A stretch of DNA of 64,000 bases from Bathymodiolus japonicus methanotrophic gill symbiont (GCF_019721995.1 NZ_BLYC01000004.1:62001-126000), one strand, 5' to 3'; shown: positions 28,652 to 38,187, counted from the stretch's first letter. Numbers and translations: made by a program. The notes: generated by a model not told the origin, from the letters alone.

Positions 28652-30073
28652 ATGTTAATGAATGCCTCGGCCACCTTTATCCAAAGCTATATTGACGATT
28701 TAAATGATGCGCTCAATCAGCTAAAACCCGGAGCCGCTTTGACACGGATTCAAGCCGCTTGGTTGGGCACTTGTTTAACGTGCATACTGCTAATGAACTC
28801 TGTTTGCTGGGCTAAGTTTGAGCGAGCAAGCCTTGGAGATTGCAAAGTAGCCGCATTATCCTGGGTGTTTCGTAAAGCAAGTATACCCTGGGACTGGTTG
28901 CTACGGGTGAGTGTGGTCTTAATTCTAAAACGTTATGGCATTACTGAAGGTGTGTTGGCCTTTGATGAATCAGACCGAGCACGATCTAAGTCTACAAAAC
29001 GTATTTATAAGGTTTACAAGCAGAAACACAAAGGCTCCGGCGGGTATGTTAATGGACAAACGATAGTATTATTGCTGCTAGTTACCTCATCCATTACAGT
29101 GCCTGTCGGTTTTTTCTTTTATATGCCGGATCCAGCCTTAAAGCAGTGGGATAAAGAAGATAAACGGTTGAAAAAGAGCGGTATAGCAAAAAAAGATCGG
29201 CCTATTAAGCCTGAACGTGACAGTGCCTACCCGACCAAAACAGAGATTGCATTAGGCTTATTAAAAGAGTTTAAAGTTGCGCATAGCCTGATTAAAATTA
29301 AAGGCGTACTGGCTGATGCGCTGTATGGTGAAAAAGCCTTTATGGACGAAGCCGCTAAAGAATCTGGAGGCTCGCAGGTGATTAGCCAATTACGTAAAAA
29401 CCAAAAAATTGAATATAGAGGTAGAATAAGGTCAGTCGAGAGCTACTTTAATTCGATTAACAAAGGCATTGATCAGATAATACGTGTACGTGGCGGAAAA
29501 GAGATTAAAGTGACTGTCAGCAGTGCACGATTAAAGGTGAGTTCTCACAGTAAAAAGCGCTTTGTCATTGCCTTAAAATATGACGGTGAAAACGACTATC
29601 GCTATTTAGTGGCGACAGACCTGACTTGGCGCACACAAGATATTATTCAAGCCTATACGTTGAGATGGCTGATTGAGGTTTTCTTTGAGGACTGGAAGAT
29701 TTATGAAGGATGGGGGCGTGAGGCCAAACAATTAGATGAAGAGGGATCAAGCCGTGGCCTGATTCTGAGTCTTTTGTTTGACCATTGCCTTCTCCTTCAC
29801 CCAGAGCAAATAGCCCGCATTGAAAGCAAACTACCTGCGTATACCGTAGGAAGCTTACAGCGCAAGTCTCAAATGGATGTACTGCTTGAGTTCATCACGT
29901 CATTGCTAGAGTTTCCAGATCCTGGTGATAAGCTGAAAGAGTTAGGTGAATTAATAAAGGATGTGTTTCAACTGATGCCATCAGGAAAACATATGATTGG
30001 CAGAGATTTAGGGCGCTTAGGGCCAACAGCATCATTCGCTGAAAATCCTGGAAACGGAGCTTTAGCGAAGTGA
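28652..30073 (+). CDS. IS E transposase (IS4/IS701-type), nearly full length
   Basis: 473 residues. Motifs: FDESDRARSKS, LADALYGEKAF, and YTLRWLIEVFFEDWK with Y-(2)-R-(3)-E-(6)-K spacing. Repeat C enters only at the extreme C-terminus (GPTAS). It replaces the normal last residues LKYCSAG with a short tail ending NGALAK, so the enzyme may still work. It is the best-preserved E copy in the window and would also be the likely source of transposase for the 152-bp MITE E'. Confidence 0.85.
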   Translation: MLMNASATFIQSYIDDLNDALNQLKPGAALTRIQAAWLGTCLTCILLMNSVCWAKFERASLGDCKVAALSWVFRKASIPWDWLLRVSVVLILKRYGITEGVLAFDESDRARSKSTKRIYKVYKQKHKGSGGYVNGQTIVLLLLVTSSITVPVGFFFYMPDPALKQWDKEDKRLKKSGIAKKDRPIKPERDSAYPTKTEIALGLLKEFKVAHSLIKIKGVLADALYGEKAFMDEAAKESGGSQVISQLRKNQKIEYRGRIRSVESYFNSINKGIDQIIRVRGGKEIKVTVSSARLKVSSHSKKRFVIALKYDGENDYRYLVATDLTWRTQDIIQAYTLRWLIEVFFEDWKIYEGWGREAKQLDEEGSSRGLILSLLFDHCLLLHPEQIARIESKLPAYTVGSLQRKSQMDVLLEFITSLLEFPDPGDKLKELGELIKDVFQLMPSGKHMIGRDLGRLGPTASFAENPGNGALAK

Positions 30074-30331
30074 AGATTTTTAGTCCGCGATAGCCGTAGG
30101 GCCGTTGTTTTGTCGGAGTCTGAGCGTTAGCGAAGGTGGAGACAAAATAAAAGGCCATCCGACACGGCGTCAAGTCATTTGGAGCCTATGTTCCGACCCC
30201 TTGTTGGGTCGGGGCGAGGTGACGAGGACGAATCGGGGCCGCCGGAGGCATAAGTGGTCGCGTTAAGTTTTTGCTGCTTGCTTGGGCTGGGATGCCCAAA
30301 ACAAGCTTTCGCAAAAATAGCGACTCCCCGA
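30037..30331 (-). repeat. Repeat C, copy in IS E4
   Basis: 295 bp. It splits GCATCATT/AAAGTATTG of intact IS E without duplication. Forward 3' flank AATG. Confidence 0.92.
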
Positions 30332-30798
30332 AAAGTATTGTTCTGCTGGGTGAAGGTAAGAGTTTGATGGCAATGGAATGGAAAAACTTGAACATCGAGT
30401 AACAGGGTTTTAGCGTGTGTCAGATTGCAAAATTGTAGGGTATCATATTCAGGAAAGTCTTTTGTACCCCGCTCGCGGATCACTTTCCCGACCCGGCTAT
30501 GCCCCGTAATTCTAAAATTATGTTCTGAAATTGCTATTTCCAGTTCAGCGAGCACATCGGCATAGGGCTTTTCGGTATCTGCCTGGTAGTAGGGCAGATA
30601 CTCGCCTTTAGGTTTTTGAACGCAACCGATCAAGATGCTCAGGCAAGTGATAAGCAATAAAACAACATTTTTTTTAAATAAAGTCATACGTCATTTTAAC
30701 ATTGCAAAATCAACTATCCAAAGTCACGGGTGATATTTAAATAGAGTAGTGGCTACTGTGCTAGAATTGCCCGTTGTTAAAGTCACCTCATATGTAAA

Positions 30799-31158
30799 CT
30801 GAAGTTTCCCAATTATTGAGTAGCTGAAATACACAATGCTGGTGTATCGAGGTTTATTTTAGGTGGTTTTGCCATGTTTATACTCGATGTTCAAGTTTTC
30901 AGCTATAACTGGGCTAAGAAAAGTAAATTTTTACGGCTCTGTTTTATAAGTGATTGATTTACAATGATGTTGATGCTTTCTTTGTCAGTAAAATTGTCAA
31001 TAAAATCAATCAGTTAAAAAACTTGAACATCGAGTTATAGCAAACCCCTACTTAATTCCCCTTAGGCAATAGCATTTGAAACGAATGAAAAGGCTATTTT
31101 TTCATATAGTTGTAGCATAGTTTCAATTTTACCATAAATAATTATTGGGAAACTTCAG
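30799..31158 (+). repeat. MITE D split by MITE E'
   Basis: D parts 30799-30882 and 31035-31158. The outer flanks do not form a clear duplication. The right end lies 10 bp before the P450 start codon, so D now supplies the sequence immediately upstream of that operon. Confidence 0.9.
30883..31034 (+). repeat. MITE E' copy 1 (152 bp)
   Basis: Ends CTCGATGTTCAAGTTTT and AAAACTTGAACATCGAG are those of IS E. Flanking 5-bp duplication TTATA. No coding capacity. Confidence 0.95.
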
Positions 31159-31168
31159 TAAATACCTT

Positions 31169-32479
31169 ATGTCTGATTCTACTGCACTAAGCCTGCCGCC
31201 TGGCGAGGACATTATTATTGATTACCATCAACTGGAACAGGTTTTGGCTAAACTTGAAAGCCTGGTGGGCACCAATGGTAATGTATTCAAGGCTAAATTT
31301 CCTGATCAGGATGACTGGGTGTATAACATCTGTGACCCGGAGATGGCAAAGCATATTCTGGTCACTAATTACAAAAATTATAAAAAAGGCGTGGGCATCA
31401 AGCAGATTAATGTCTTATTAGGCCGAGGCATTATCGTTAGCGAAGGTGACTTGTGGAAACGCCAGCGGAAAATGATGCAGCCGCTGTTTAGTAATAAATT
31501 GCTGACACATCAATTACCCTTAATGATTAGCTGTGCTGATAAGTTACTCGCCAGCTGGGATGATGATATTAAGACTGGCAAGCCGATTAATCTCACTGAG
31601 TCGATGAGCCAGACTGCGCTGGATTTTATTTTACATGCGTTATTTAGTGAAGACCTGGACCGGATTATCGAAGAAACCGGGGAGAACCCTTTTCTGATGG
31701 TAACCGATGATTCTGCCCGAGACTTGTTATTTGCCAGGCGTTTTCGTCAACTGACGCATCTGGTTAACGATATGATGCAGCGACGTCGTGCAGAAAATCG
31801 CCAGCCGTTTGATTTACTAACCATGGTGATGAACGCGACCGAGAAGCGTAGCGGTGAGGCGATGCCGGAGAAATTGCAAATCGATGAGATCTTGACGCTT
31901 ATTATTGCCGGACATGAAACCACTGCAAGTGTTTTAAACTGGACCTGGTATTTGCTTGCCCAGCATAGTGAGATAGAGCAGCAGCTGTTAGCTGAAAGTC
32001 AGCAATTCTTGCCCGCCGATAAGATGCCGAGCATGGCTGATACCGAGCAACTGCACACAACACAACAGGTACTGGATGAATCGATGCGCTTATATCCACC
32101 TGTCTGGGTTATTACCCGACAAGCATTTGCGGATGATCACTTTAATGGTATTGATATTCCAGCAGGTACTGATATTTTGATACCGCCTTATCTGATGCAT
32201 CGTAATCCAGCTTATTGGCCTGATCCAGAAAAGTTTGATCCACAGCGCTTTAGTCCGGAAAATAAAGAAAAGCAGCATATCGGAGCCTATTTGCCCTTTG
32301 CAATTGGTCCCCGGCGTTGCATCGGTGACAGTATGGCGATACAGGAAATGGCGGTACATATCAGCCGCATTATACAAAAGGTTCATTTTAAACTGGTGCC
32401 CGGGCAGACGGTTGAACTGGAGCCATTGGTCAATTTAAGACCCAGGCAAGATATTTTTATACAAGCAACTTATAGATAG
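31169..32479 (+). CDS. Cytochrome P450
   Basis: 436 residues with all P450 landmarks: I-helix AGHETTA, ExxR in LDESMRLYPP, the PERF-type 'DPQRFSP', and the heme loop FAIGPRRCIGD with the Cys ligand. No N-terminal anchor, so a soluble bacterial type; it resembles CYP102/CYP4-like fatty-acid hydroxylases in the I-helix and heme regions. I chose ATG at 31169 (MSDSTALSLPP). An upstream in-frame start would begin inside MITE D. It is followed after 4 bp by an acyl-AMP ligase fused to an ACP, suggesting oxidation of a carrier-bound or free fatty acyl chain. Confidence 0.92.
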   Translation: MSDSTALSLPPGEDIIIDYHQLEQVLAKLESLVGTNGNVFKAKFPDQDDWVYNICDPEMAKHILVTNYKNYKKGVGIKQINVLLGRGIIVSEGDLWKRQRKMMQPLFSNKLLTHQLPLMISCADKLLASWDDDIKTGKPINLTESMSQTALDFILHALFSEDLDRIIEETGENPFLMVTDDSARDLLFARRFRQLTHLVNDMMQRRRAENRQPFDLLTMVMNATEKRSGEAMPEKLQIDEILTLIIAGHETTASVLNWTWYLLAQHSEIEQQLLAESQQFLPADKMPSMADTEQLHTTQQVLDESMRLYPPVWVITRQAFADDHFNGIDIPAGTDILIPPYLMHRNPAYWPDPEKFDPQRFSPENKEKQHIGAYLPFAIGPRRCIGDSMAIQEMAVHISRIIQKVHFKLVPGQTVELEPLVNLRPRQDIFIQATYR

Positions 32480-32483
32480 GTAT

Positions 32484-34451
32484 ATGAGCGAAGCAACATT
32501 TTCCGCCACGCTAGTTGAGGCGCTACAGACCACTGCACAAGGTAATAAAAGCATTACCTATATTAAAGCGAAAAATGACGAACTGACGGTTAGTTATGCA
32601 GAACTATACAATCGTGCCCTGCACTTGTTATATCAATTACAAGCTGCGGGTGTAAAGCAAGGGGATGAGCTGATCCTGCTGGCAGAAAATAATGAACAGT
32701 TTGTCGATGTTTTCTGGGCAGCGATATTGGGAGGTATTATAGTTGTTCCACTTAATGCCGCGAACCAGAATACCGCACATAAACGCGTACTCTCGGTGTT
32801 TCAAAAACTAGACTCGCCATTTATCTGGACGACAGCGACATCACTGCAAGCTTTATTAGGCTATGCCGATGAGCAGCAGCTAGCGGCGTTAACGCCGCTA
32901 TTACAGCAGCAGGCTTTACTCGCAGAACAACTGCTACCGGATCAGAACCAGGCGAAGGTGGCAACAGTTGCCCCGCAAGATACCGCTTTTATTCAGTTTT
33001 CGTCAGGCTCTACTGGCGAGCCTAAAGGCGTGGTGCTATCGCATCATAATTTAATGAGTAATATACGCTCAATCCTGAAGGGTAGTGAGGCGACTGCAGC
33101 AGATGTCAGTTTAAGCTGGATGCCGCTAACCCATGATATGGGTATCATCGGCTTTCATTTGTCCCCGCTGGTCTTAAATACAGATGTCTACCTGATGTCG
33201 CCGGAACTATTCGTGCGCAGACCTAATTTATGGCTGGATAAAATCAGTGAAAAAAAGGCCACAGTGTCAGCCGCGCCTAATTTTGCTTATCAGCATATTT
33301 TGAAATATTTTAAGCCAGAAAAGCAGGGGCACCTTGATCTCTCTGCGCTACGTTTAATGTTTAATGGCGCTGAGCAAATTTCAGCGGCATTATGCCGCGA
33401 GTTTAATCAGACTTTAAAGCCGTTTGGCTTTAAACAAACTGTTATTTTCCCAGTGTATGGTCTGGCAGAAGCCTCACTGGCCGCAGCGTTTACTCAGCCG
33501 ACAGCAGAAGTGCAATCTATTTTTATCAACCGGCAGTATATGCAATTGGGCGATACCATTAGAGTGACTTCAGCAGAACAGGCGGACAGCCTGGAAATGG
33601 TGTTATTAGGAACGGCTGTGAGCGGCACTGGGTTGATTATTGCGAATACTGCTGGCGAAGAGTTGGCCGAGCTGACTTTAGGGCATGTTTTAATTCGCGG
33701 CGATAATGTCACGCACGGCTATTATGACGATCCTGCACTGACATCGGAAACTATTAATAACGCGGGCTGGCTAGATACTGGAGATATAGGCTTTATTTAT
33801 CAGCAACAGCTGGTTTTAACCGGTCGCTTTAAAGACTTGATTATTGTGAATGGTCAAAACTATCATGCGCATGACCTAGAACAGATGTGTGAGGCGCTAC
33901 CGGAGATAGGCGAGCAAAAAGTCGCTGCATGTACTATCCCCGGTAACAATGGCGAAGCACTTGCTCTGTTTGTCAACTATAAAGGGGAGTTAAGTGAGTT
34001 TGTGGCTATTGCGAATGCAATTCGCGCCATTCTAGCCAAAGATGCAGGCATAGAAGTAGCTGAGGTCATTCCTGTTTCTGCATTCCCTAAAACCACCAGT
34101 GGAAAAGTACAGCGCTTTAATCTGTCGAATCAGTTTATTGCTGGAGCGTACGCGGGTGTTATTGCACAACTCAGACAATTATCTGCAGCGGAAGCGGTTC
34201 AAAGCATAGGGCAAAGTGGGGCTGGCTCTATTGAGCAGCAGTTAATGGCGATTTGCAAAGAAGTGATTCCTGAGCGAGATATTGCACCTGATGATGATTT
34301 ATTTGAAATTGGCATTAGCTCGCTGTCGTTAACGCAAATTCACGAGCGTCTGGATCAGCTGTTTCCTGATCAGGTCGAATTAACCGACTTGTTTGATTAT
34401 CCAAGTATTCGCACTCTGGCTAGCTATCTTGAGCAAAATTCCCAGAGCTAA
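32484..34451 (+). CDS. Fatty acyl-AMP ligase fused to acyl carrier protein
   Basis: 655 residues. Residues ~1-570 form an ANL adenylation domain: the P-loop-like FSSGSTGEPKGVVLSH, the PLTHDMGIIG motif of FAAL-type enzymes, VYGLAEASLAAAF, WLDTGDIGF, and the C-terminal Lys in PKTTSGKVQR. Residues ~575-655 are an ACP with the phosphopantetheine serine in FEIGISSLSLTQ. The protein would activate a fatty acid as acyl-AMP and load it on its own carrier domain. It lies in a tight operon (4 bp after P450, 12 bp before the acyltransferase). The final product is unknown. Confidence 0.9.
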   Translation: MSEATFSATLVEALQTTAQGNKSITYIKAKNDELTVSYAELYNRALHLLYQLQAAGVKQGDELILLAENNEQFVDVFWAAILGGIIVVPLNAANQNTAHKRVLSVFQKLDSPFIWTTATSLQALLGYADEQQLAALTPLLQQQALLAEQLLPDQNQAKVATVAPQDTAFIQFSSGSTGEPKGVVLSHHNLMSNIRSILKGSEATAADVSLSWMPLTHDMGIIGFHLSPLVLNTDVYLMSPELFVRRPNLWLDKISEKKATVSAAPNFAYQHILKYFKPEKQGHLDLSALRLMFNGAEQISAALCREFNQTLKPFGFKQTVIFPVYGLAEASLAAAFTQPTAEVQSIFINRQYMQLGDTIRVTSAEQADSLEMVLLGTAVSGTGLIIANTAGEELAELTLGHVLIRGDNVTHGYYDDPALTSETINNAGWLDTGDIGFIYQQQLVLTGRFKDLIIVNGQNYHAHDLEQMCEALPEIGEQKVAACTIPGNNGEALALFVNYKGELSEFVAIANAIRAILAKDAGIEVAEVIPVSAFPKTTSGKVQRFNLSNQFIAGAYAGVIAQLRQLSAAEAVQSIGQSGAGSIEQQLMAICKEVIPERDIAPDDDLFEIGISSLSLTQIHERLDQLFPDQVELTDLFDYPSIRTLASYLEQNSQS

Positions 34452-34463
34452 GGAGGCTATGTA

Positions 34464-35138
34464 ATGAAATTATTGAATACATTTATTAAGCAAAAACTGG
34501 TGCCCTCCCTTATTTTCGGCTATGTAAAAATATTGCAAAAGACCTGCAAAGTGCAAATTACAGGTAGCGAACAGATACAGAGCTATATCGATGCAGACCA
34601 GCCGATGCTGCCGTGTTACTGGCACCAGCAAATGACGTTTGCGATCCATTTTTTGCTGGGATTATGTCAGCAAGGTGTGCATGCCACCGTGCTAGTAAGC
34701 CCTTCTAAAGATGGTAATATCGGTGATGCGGTATTAACAAAACTGGGAATAGGCGTACTGCGTGGTTCTGCGCATCGTACCGGGGCTATGGCTTTACGTG
34801 ATGTTTACTTAACTGTCAGCAAAGAAAAATGCAGTGTCGGAGCCGCAGTCGATGGATCTTTGGGGCCTGCCAGAGAAGCTAAGGTAGGGTCAGTGGTCTT
34901 GGCACAGCTGAGTGGTGCGCCGATTATCCCCGTTGCCAATGCTTGTAGTCGCAAGATTTACTTAAATGGCTGGGATCATTTTTTTCTACCTTTGCCATTT
35001 AGCAAAGTACATATCATGATCGGGCAGCCTATTGAAGTTGGCAAGCGAGTCATGGAAGAAGAAATTACGCAATATCAGCAGCAATTAACCGATCAGCTTA
35101 ATTATTTAAGCAAGCAGGCGGAACAGAGTTTTGATTGA
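34464..35138 (+). CDS. Lysophospholipid acyltransferase-like protein (DUF374)
   Basis: 224 residues. In place of the usual HX4D, this family has the CYWHQQMTFAI region, followed by SPSKDGNIGDAVL and GRG-like VLRGSAHRTGAMALRDV and AVDGSLGPAREAKVG. These are the DUF374 landmarks. The fold is that of PlsC-type acyltransferases. In this operon it probably moves the P450-modified acyl chain from the ACP of the upstream protein onto an acceptor lipid. That is inference from gene order. The N-terminal hydrophobic stretch suggests membrane association. Confidence 0.8.
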   Translation: MKLLNTFIKQKLVPSLIFGYVKILQKTCKVQITGSEQIQSYIDADQPMLPCYWHQQMTFAIHFLLGLCQQGVHATVLVSPSKDGNIGDAVLTKLGIGVLRGSAHRTGAMALRDVYLTVSKEKCSVGAAVDGSLGPAREAKVGSVVLAQLSGAPIIPVANACSRKIYLNGWDHFFLPLPFSKVHIMIGQPIEVGKRVMEEEITQYQQQLTDQLNYLSKQAEQSFD

Positions 35139-35224
35139 TAGCGTTAGAAGAGGGATGGGGTGTTGCAGAGAAGGATTGCGAATATATTTCCAGCTCTTGG
35201 TGAAAACGTACGTTGCTGGAGATA

Positions 35225-35253
35225 GGGTTAACGGGCGCAATGCCCATTAACCC
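35225..35253 (+). terminator. Hairpin after the P450 operon
   Basis: GGGTTAACGGGC and GCCCATTAACCC form a 12-bp stem with one G-T pair. It is not followed by a T-run on the + strand, so it may be a terminator or only an intergenic palindrome. A second stem, CTTTAAGC/GCTTAAAG at 35262-35288, overlaps the stop of the next gene and ends its transcription from the other side. Confidence 0.55.
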
Positions 35254-35282
35254 CGATCTGACTTTAAGCTATAAGTCGCAGC

Positions 35283-35666
35283 TTAAAGCATTCTTTTAAG
35301 ATCTGTAAATGCTTTTTCTGCCATACCTAAATGATCTTCACCACCTTGCATGTCACCTTTCTTAAATGCTGATCTGGCTTTTTTAAGGTGTGCGTTAGCG
35401 CGACCACGAGCTACATCAACTTTATCACTAGCATTAATTTCTTTGCTTGCTTTTAGCGCGGCTTTTGTATGTGCAATTGCTGCTGGGCCATTTTCTCCAG
35501 CTTCAACTGACTTCATGCCTTCAGCAATATGACCTAAAACAATATCAGTTGCCTGAGCAGGACCAAAGCAAGTTCTTCCATCTTCACAAGCAACAACCGC
35601 AGTTGAAAAAGAACCCAAAGAAAGTGTTAATGCAAACGCAATCAGTGCACTTTTTAATAATTTCAT
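35283..35666 (-). CDS. Periplasmic helical-repeat protein, SmbP-like
   Basis: 127 residues with a signal peptide (MKLLKSALIAFALTLSLGSF..., cleavage near AVVA-CEDG). The mature part is helical and rich in Ala, Lys and His, with repeats such as HIAEGMKSVEAGENG, IAHTKAALKASKE and RANAHLKKARSAF. This pattern resembles the small metal-binding protein SmbP of ammonia oxidisers, a four-helix periplasmic protein. Two Cys (CEDGRTC) near the N-terminus could form a disulphide. Metal binding is not shown by sequence. It stands alone, with the hairpin at 35262-35288 at its end. Confidence 0.6.
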   Translation of the reverse strand: MKLLKSALIAFALTLSLGSFSTAVVACEDGRTCFGPAQATDIVLGHIAEGMKSVEAGENGPAAIAHTKAALKASKEINASDKVDVARGRANAHLKKARSAFKKGDMQGGEDHLGMAEKAFTDLKRML

Positions 35667-35854
35667 CTATGTAAACCTCATTGTTGTTATTTTGAATAAC
35701 ACGTTACCATTGTTAATAGGCACATGCTGATTATGATTCTAGCACAAACTATATGTGTATTGCATGAGCAGAAATGTAATTAATTAGGTTGACTTGGCCG
35801 TCTTTTGGGTGGTAAAGGTTTTGAAAATAATGTTGTGGACGGTGTAATATGGTT

Positions 35855-36016
35855 ATACTTCGTGCGGTCACGGATGCGGAATTTATAGCGCACTGATTTT
35901 TGTCGAGGGCAAGGCGCTAAAACAGGCGCATAGCTGGCTATGCAACTGTTTTAGCAACGCCGCTATCGGCAAAAAGTCAGTCGTTAGAAATCCGTGGTCG
36001 TGACCGCGCGAAGTAT
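35855..36016. repeat. 162-bp near-palindromic element (MITE H)
   Basis: The left half ATACTTCGTGCGGTCACG... is complementary nearly throughout to the right half ending CGTGACCGCGCGAAGTAT. Inner arms GCTAAAACAG and CTGTTTTAGC surround CATAGCTGGCTATG. It forms one long imperfect hairpin and lies in the 436-bp gap 35667-36102, where no gene was found. Confidence 0.75.
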
Positions 36017-36102
36017 AGATAATTGATGGCGCTAAATATCATTGATTAAATGACATAGACGTGTTTTTATGTCTGCTAATAAACAAACTAGCAAACAAAA
36101 GC

Positions 36103-36693
36103 ATGAATAAACAAACAGGCGTTTCGGGAGTCATTCTGGCGGGTGGTTTAGCAAGGCGGATGAATAAACAGGATAAAGGTCTGGTTGCATTTAAGGGGCA
36201 TGCAATGATTACTTATGCCATACAGGCAATGGTGCAGGTTGTGGATGAGTTAATTATTAATGCCAATCGCAATATCGAGCAATACCAGCAATTTAATTAT
36301 CCGGTGATTAGCGATGCAAGCGATGATTTTCTCGGGCCATTAGCTGGGGTTTACGCAGCTTTACTCGCCTGTCACAAAGATATTTTACTGGTGACTCCCT
36401 GTGACTCCCCTTTTATGACAGCGACTGCTTTGCGGTTCTTGCTTGATGAGCGTCAGCGCTGTGCGGCTGATATTGCTGTTGCCTTTGATGGCGAGCGTAT
36501 ACACCCGGTTTTTATGGCGCTTAACAGCACGCTTAAACATAGCCTGCAAGATTACCTGGCGCAGGGTGAGCGCAAGATAGACCGCTGGTTTGATCAGCAT
36601 CACTGGGTCAAAGTAGACTTTAGTGCTAATCCGGAACTTTTCTCTAATATTAATACGCTGCAGCAATTAGCGGATTTTTCCGCCAGGGAATGA
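36103..36693 (+). CDS. mobA: Molybdenum cofactor guanylyltransferase MobA
   Basis: 196 residues from MNKQTGVSG. An earlier in-frame start would add 14 residues with no conserved content. The nucleotidyltransferase signature VILAGGLARRMNKQDKGLV is at the N-terminus, with TPCDSPFM as the metal/GTP-binding Asp region. MobA attaches GMP to molybdopterin, making the bis-MGD cofactor used by formate dehydrogenases. It overlaps fdhD by 4 bp, consistent with a formate-oxidation context. Confidence 0.9.
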   Translation: MNKQTGVSGVILAGGLARRMNKQDKGLVAFKGHAMITYAIQAMVQVVDELIINANRNIEQYQQFNYPVISDASDDFLGPLAGVYAALLACHKDILLVTPCDSPFMTATALRFLLDERQRCAADIAVAFDGERIHPVFMALNSTLKHSLQDYLAQGERKIDRWFDQHHWVKVDFSANPELFSNINTLQQLADFSARE

Positions 36694-37499
36694 CGATGCA
36701 ATTAGAAATGACTGATGCAGGATTAAGTGTTGCCAAAGCGGTTGTCGGAATTGATGAAACCGGTGCTACAAGAAATATCCAGTTAGTTGGCGAAAGGGCG
36801 ATGACCATTTATGTGGATAAGCAGGAAATCGTAACCCTAATGACTATCGGCTCGCACCCTGAATTATTAACCCTGGGCTATTTAAAAAACCAGGTTTTTT
36901 TTGAGCATATAAATGAGATCAAAGTTGTGCAGGTCGACTGGGAAACCGAATCAGTCGCGGTGGTGACCAGCGAAGAAAGCAGTGATTTTAGCCAGCAAAT
37001 GCAGCGCCGAACAGTGACGACAGGCTGTGGTCAGGGAACTGTATTTGGCCGCTTAATGGAAAAGTTACAGAAAATTCGTGTCCCCGAAAACCATGTGCGT
37101 CAATCTACTTTATATGCATTGTTAGATTCTGTCAGGGCTCATAATGAAGTCTATAAAAAAGCGGGCGCGGTACATGGTTGCGCTTTATATGCAGCAGATC
37201 AGCTAGAGATATTTGTCGAAGATGTGGGCCGGCATAATGCGGTGGATGCCATAGCCGGGCATATGTGGCTGCAGGGTATCTCTGGCGATAACAAAATTTT
37301 CTATACCACCGGGCGACTCACCTCGGAAATGGTGATAAAAATCTCGCAAATGGGTATTCCGGTTTTGCTATCACGTTCAGGTGCGACCCAGATGGGGCTG
37401 GAAATGGCGCAATTATCCGGCGTTACCTTGATTTCTCGATCCAAAGGCAAGCATTTTATGGTACTTAACGGCGCGCAGAATATTGAGTTCGACGTGTAA
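36690..37499 (+). CDS. fdhD: Sulfurtransferase FdhD, formate dehydrogenase accessory protein
   Basis: 269 residues. FdhD moves sulfur from IscS to the molybdenum cofactor of formate dehydrogenase. Family regions: SHPELLTLGYL, GAVHGCALY, DVGRHNAVDAIAGH, FYTTGRLTSEMV and SRSGAT. The catalytic loop reads TTGCGQG, keeping one Cys, whereas E. coli FdhD has a CxxC pair. Start ATG overlaps mobA by 4 bp. No formate dehydrogenase structural gene is in the window. Confidence 0.9.
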   Translation: MTMQLEMTDAGLSVAKAVVGIDETGATRNIQLVGERAMTIYVDKQEIVTLMTIGSHPELLTLGYLKNQVFFEHINEIKVVQVDWETESVAVVTSEESSDFSQQMQRRTVTTGCGQGTVFGRLMEKLQKIRVPENHVRQSTLYALLDSVRAHNEVYKKAGAVHGCALYAADQLEIFVEDVGRHNAVDAIAGHMWLQGISGDNKIFYTTGRLTSEMVIKISQMGIPVLLSRSGATQMGLEMAQLSGVTLISRSKGKHFMVLNGAQNIEFDV

Positions 37500-37592
37500 A
37501 GTAGGCTTTCTAAAGTTATTTCTGTGTCAGTGCAGAGATTAGGATAAAATTACCCGCATTTATTGAATCAAATACACTATAGCAAGACTAAT

Positions 37593-38159
37593 ATGAGCAT
37601 AAAATCAGATACATGGATTCGTCGCAAAGCACAAGAGGAGGGCATGATCGAGCCTTTTGAGCCGGGGCAGGTTAGACACTCAGAGCAAGGTAAAGTTATT
37701 TCCTATGGCACATCGAGTTATGGCTATGATGTACGCTGTTCGGATGAATTTAAAATATTTACTAATATCAATTCTGCGATAGTTGACCCCAAGAATTTTA
37801 GTGATGGCAGCTTTGTAGATGTAAAATCTGATGTGTGTATTATTCCGCCCAATTCATTTGCGCTGGCAAGAACAGTGGAGTTTTTTCGTATTCCGCGGGA
37901 TGTGTTAACCATTTGCCTGGGTAAATCGACCTATGCCCGCTGTGGGATCATTGTTAATGTCACGCCACTAGAGCCAGAATGGGAAGGACATGTGACGCTG
38001 GAATTCTCCAATACCACGCCATTGCCGGCAAAAATATATGCTAATGAAGGGGTTGCGCAAATGCTGTTTTTTGGTGGTGATGAGGTCTGTGAGGTTTCGT
38101 ACAAAGACAGAGGTGGGAAGTATCAGGGGCAAAAAGGTGTGACCTTACCGAAAGCATAA
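37593..38159 (+). CDS. dcd: dCTP deaminase
   Basis: 188 residues from [14 protein letters not shown], the standard Dcd start. Upstream in-frame Met adds ten unsupported residues. Dcd converts dCTP to dUTP in pyrimidine deoxynucleotide supply and forms trimers. Motifs: [47 protein letters not shown] with the catalytic Glu, and the C-terminal [13 protein letters not shown] lid. Stands alone, convergent with the ycgL gene. Confidence 0.95.
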   Translation: MSIKSDTWIRRKAQEEGMIEPFEPGQVRHSEQGKVISYGTSSYGYDVRCSDEFKIFTNINSAIVDPKNFSDGSFVDVKSDVCIIPPNSFALARTVEFFRIPRDVLTICLGKSTYARCGIIVNVTPLEPEWEGHVTLEFSNTTPLPAKIYANEGVAQMLFFGGDEVCEVSYKDRGGKYQGQKGVTLPKA

Positions 38160-38187
38160 GCACACCCTCATTTGGCATGGATGCTAA

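Larger units (their letters stand above)
28574..30399 (+). mobile_element. IS E copy 4, carrying repeat C
   Basis: Ends CTCGATGTTCAAG and CTTGAACATCGAG, with identical 5-bp duplication TAACA on both sides. Contains C at 30037-30331. Without C it is 1531 bp. Confidence 0.95.
28386..30687 (-). pseudogene. DUF302 lipoprotein gene split by IS E4
   Basis: The 5' part (30687 to 30405) begins MTLFKKNVVLLLITCLSILIGC, a signal peptide with a lipobox Cys, and continues through YADVLAELEIAISEHNF to LTHAKTLL. IS E4 follows with the 5-bp duplication TAACA. After removing it the frame continues without change: LMSPHAVRFMPCNIVTYEF, then 'MLKDIVDFAVEE' to 28386. The DUF302 fold, often in periplasmic or outer membrane lipoproteins, has no assigned biochemical function. 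Total about 150 residues. Apart from the IS no lesion is visible, so precise excision would restore it. Confidence 0.88.

Noticed and set aside
38160-38187. Terminator between dcd and ycgL
   Set aside because: The 28-bp convergent gap shows no stable stem.
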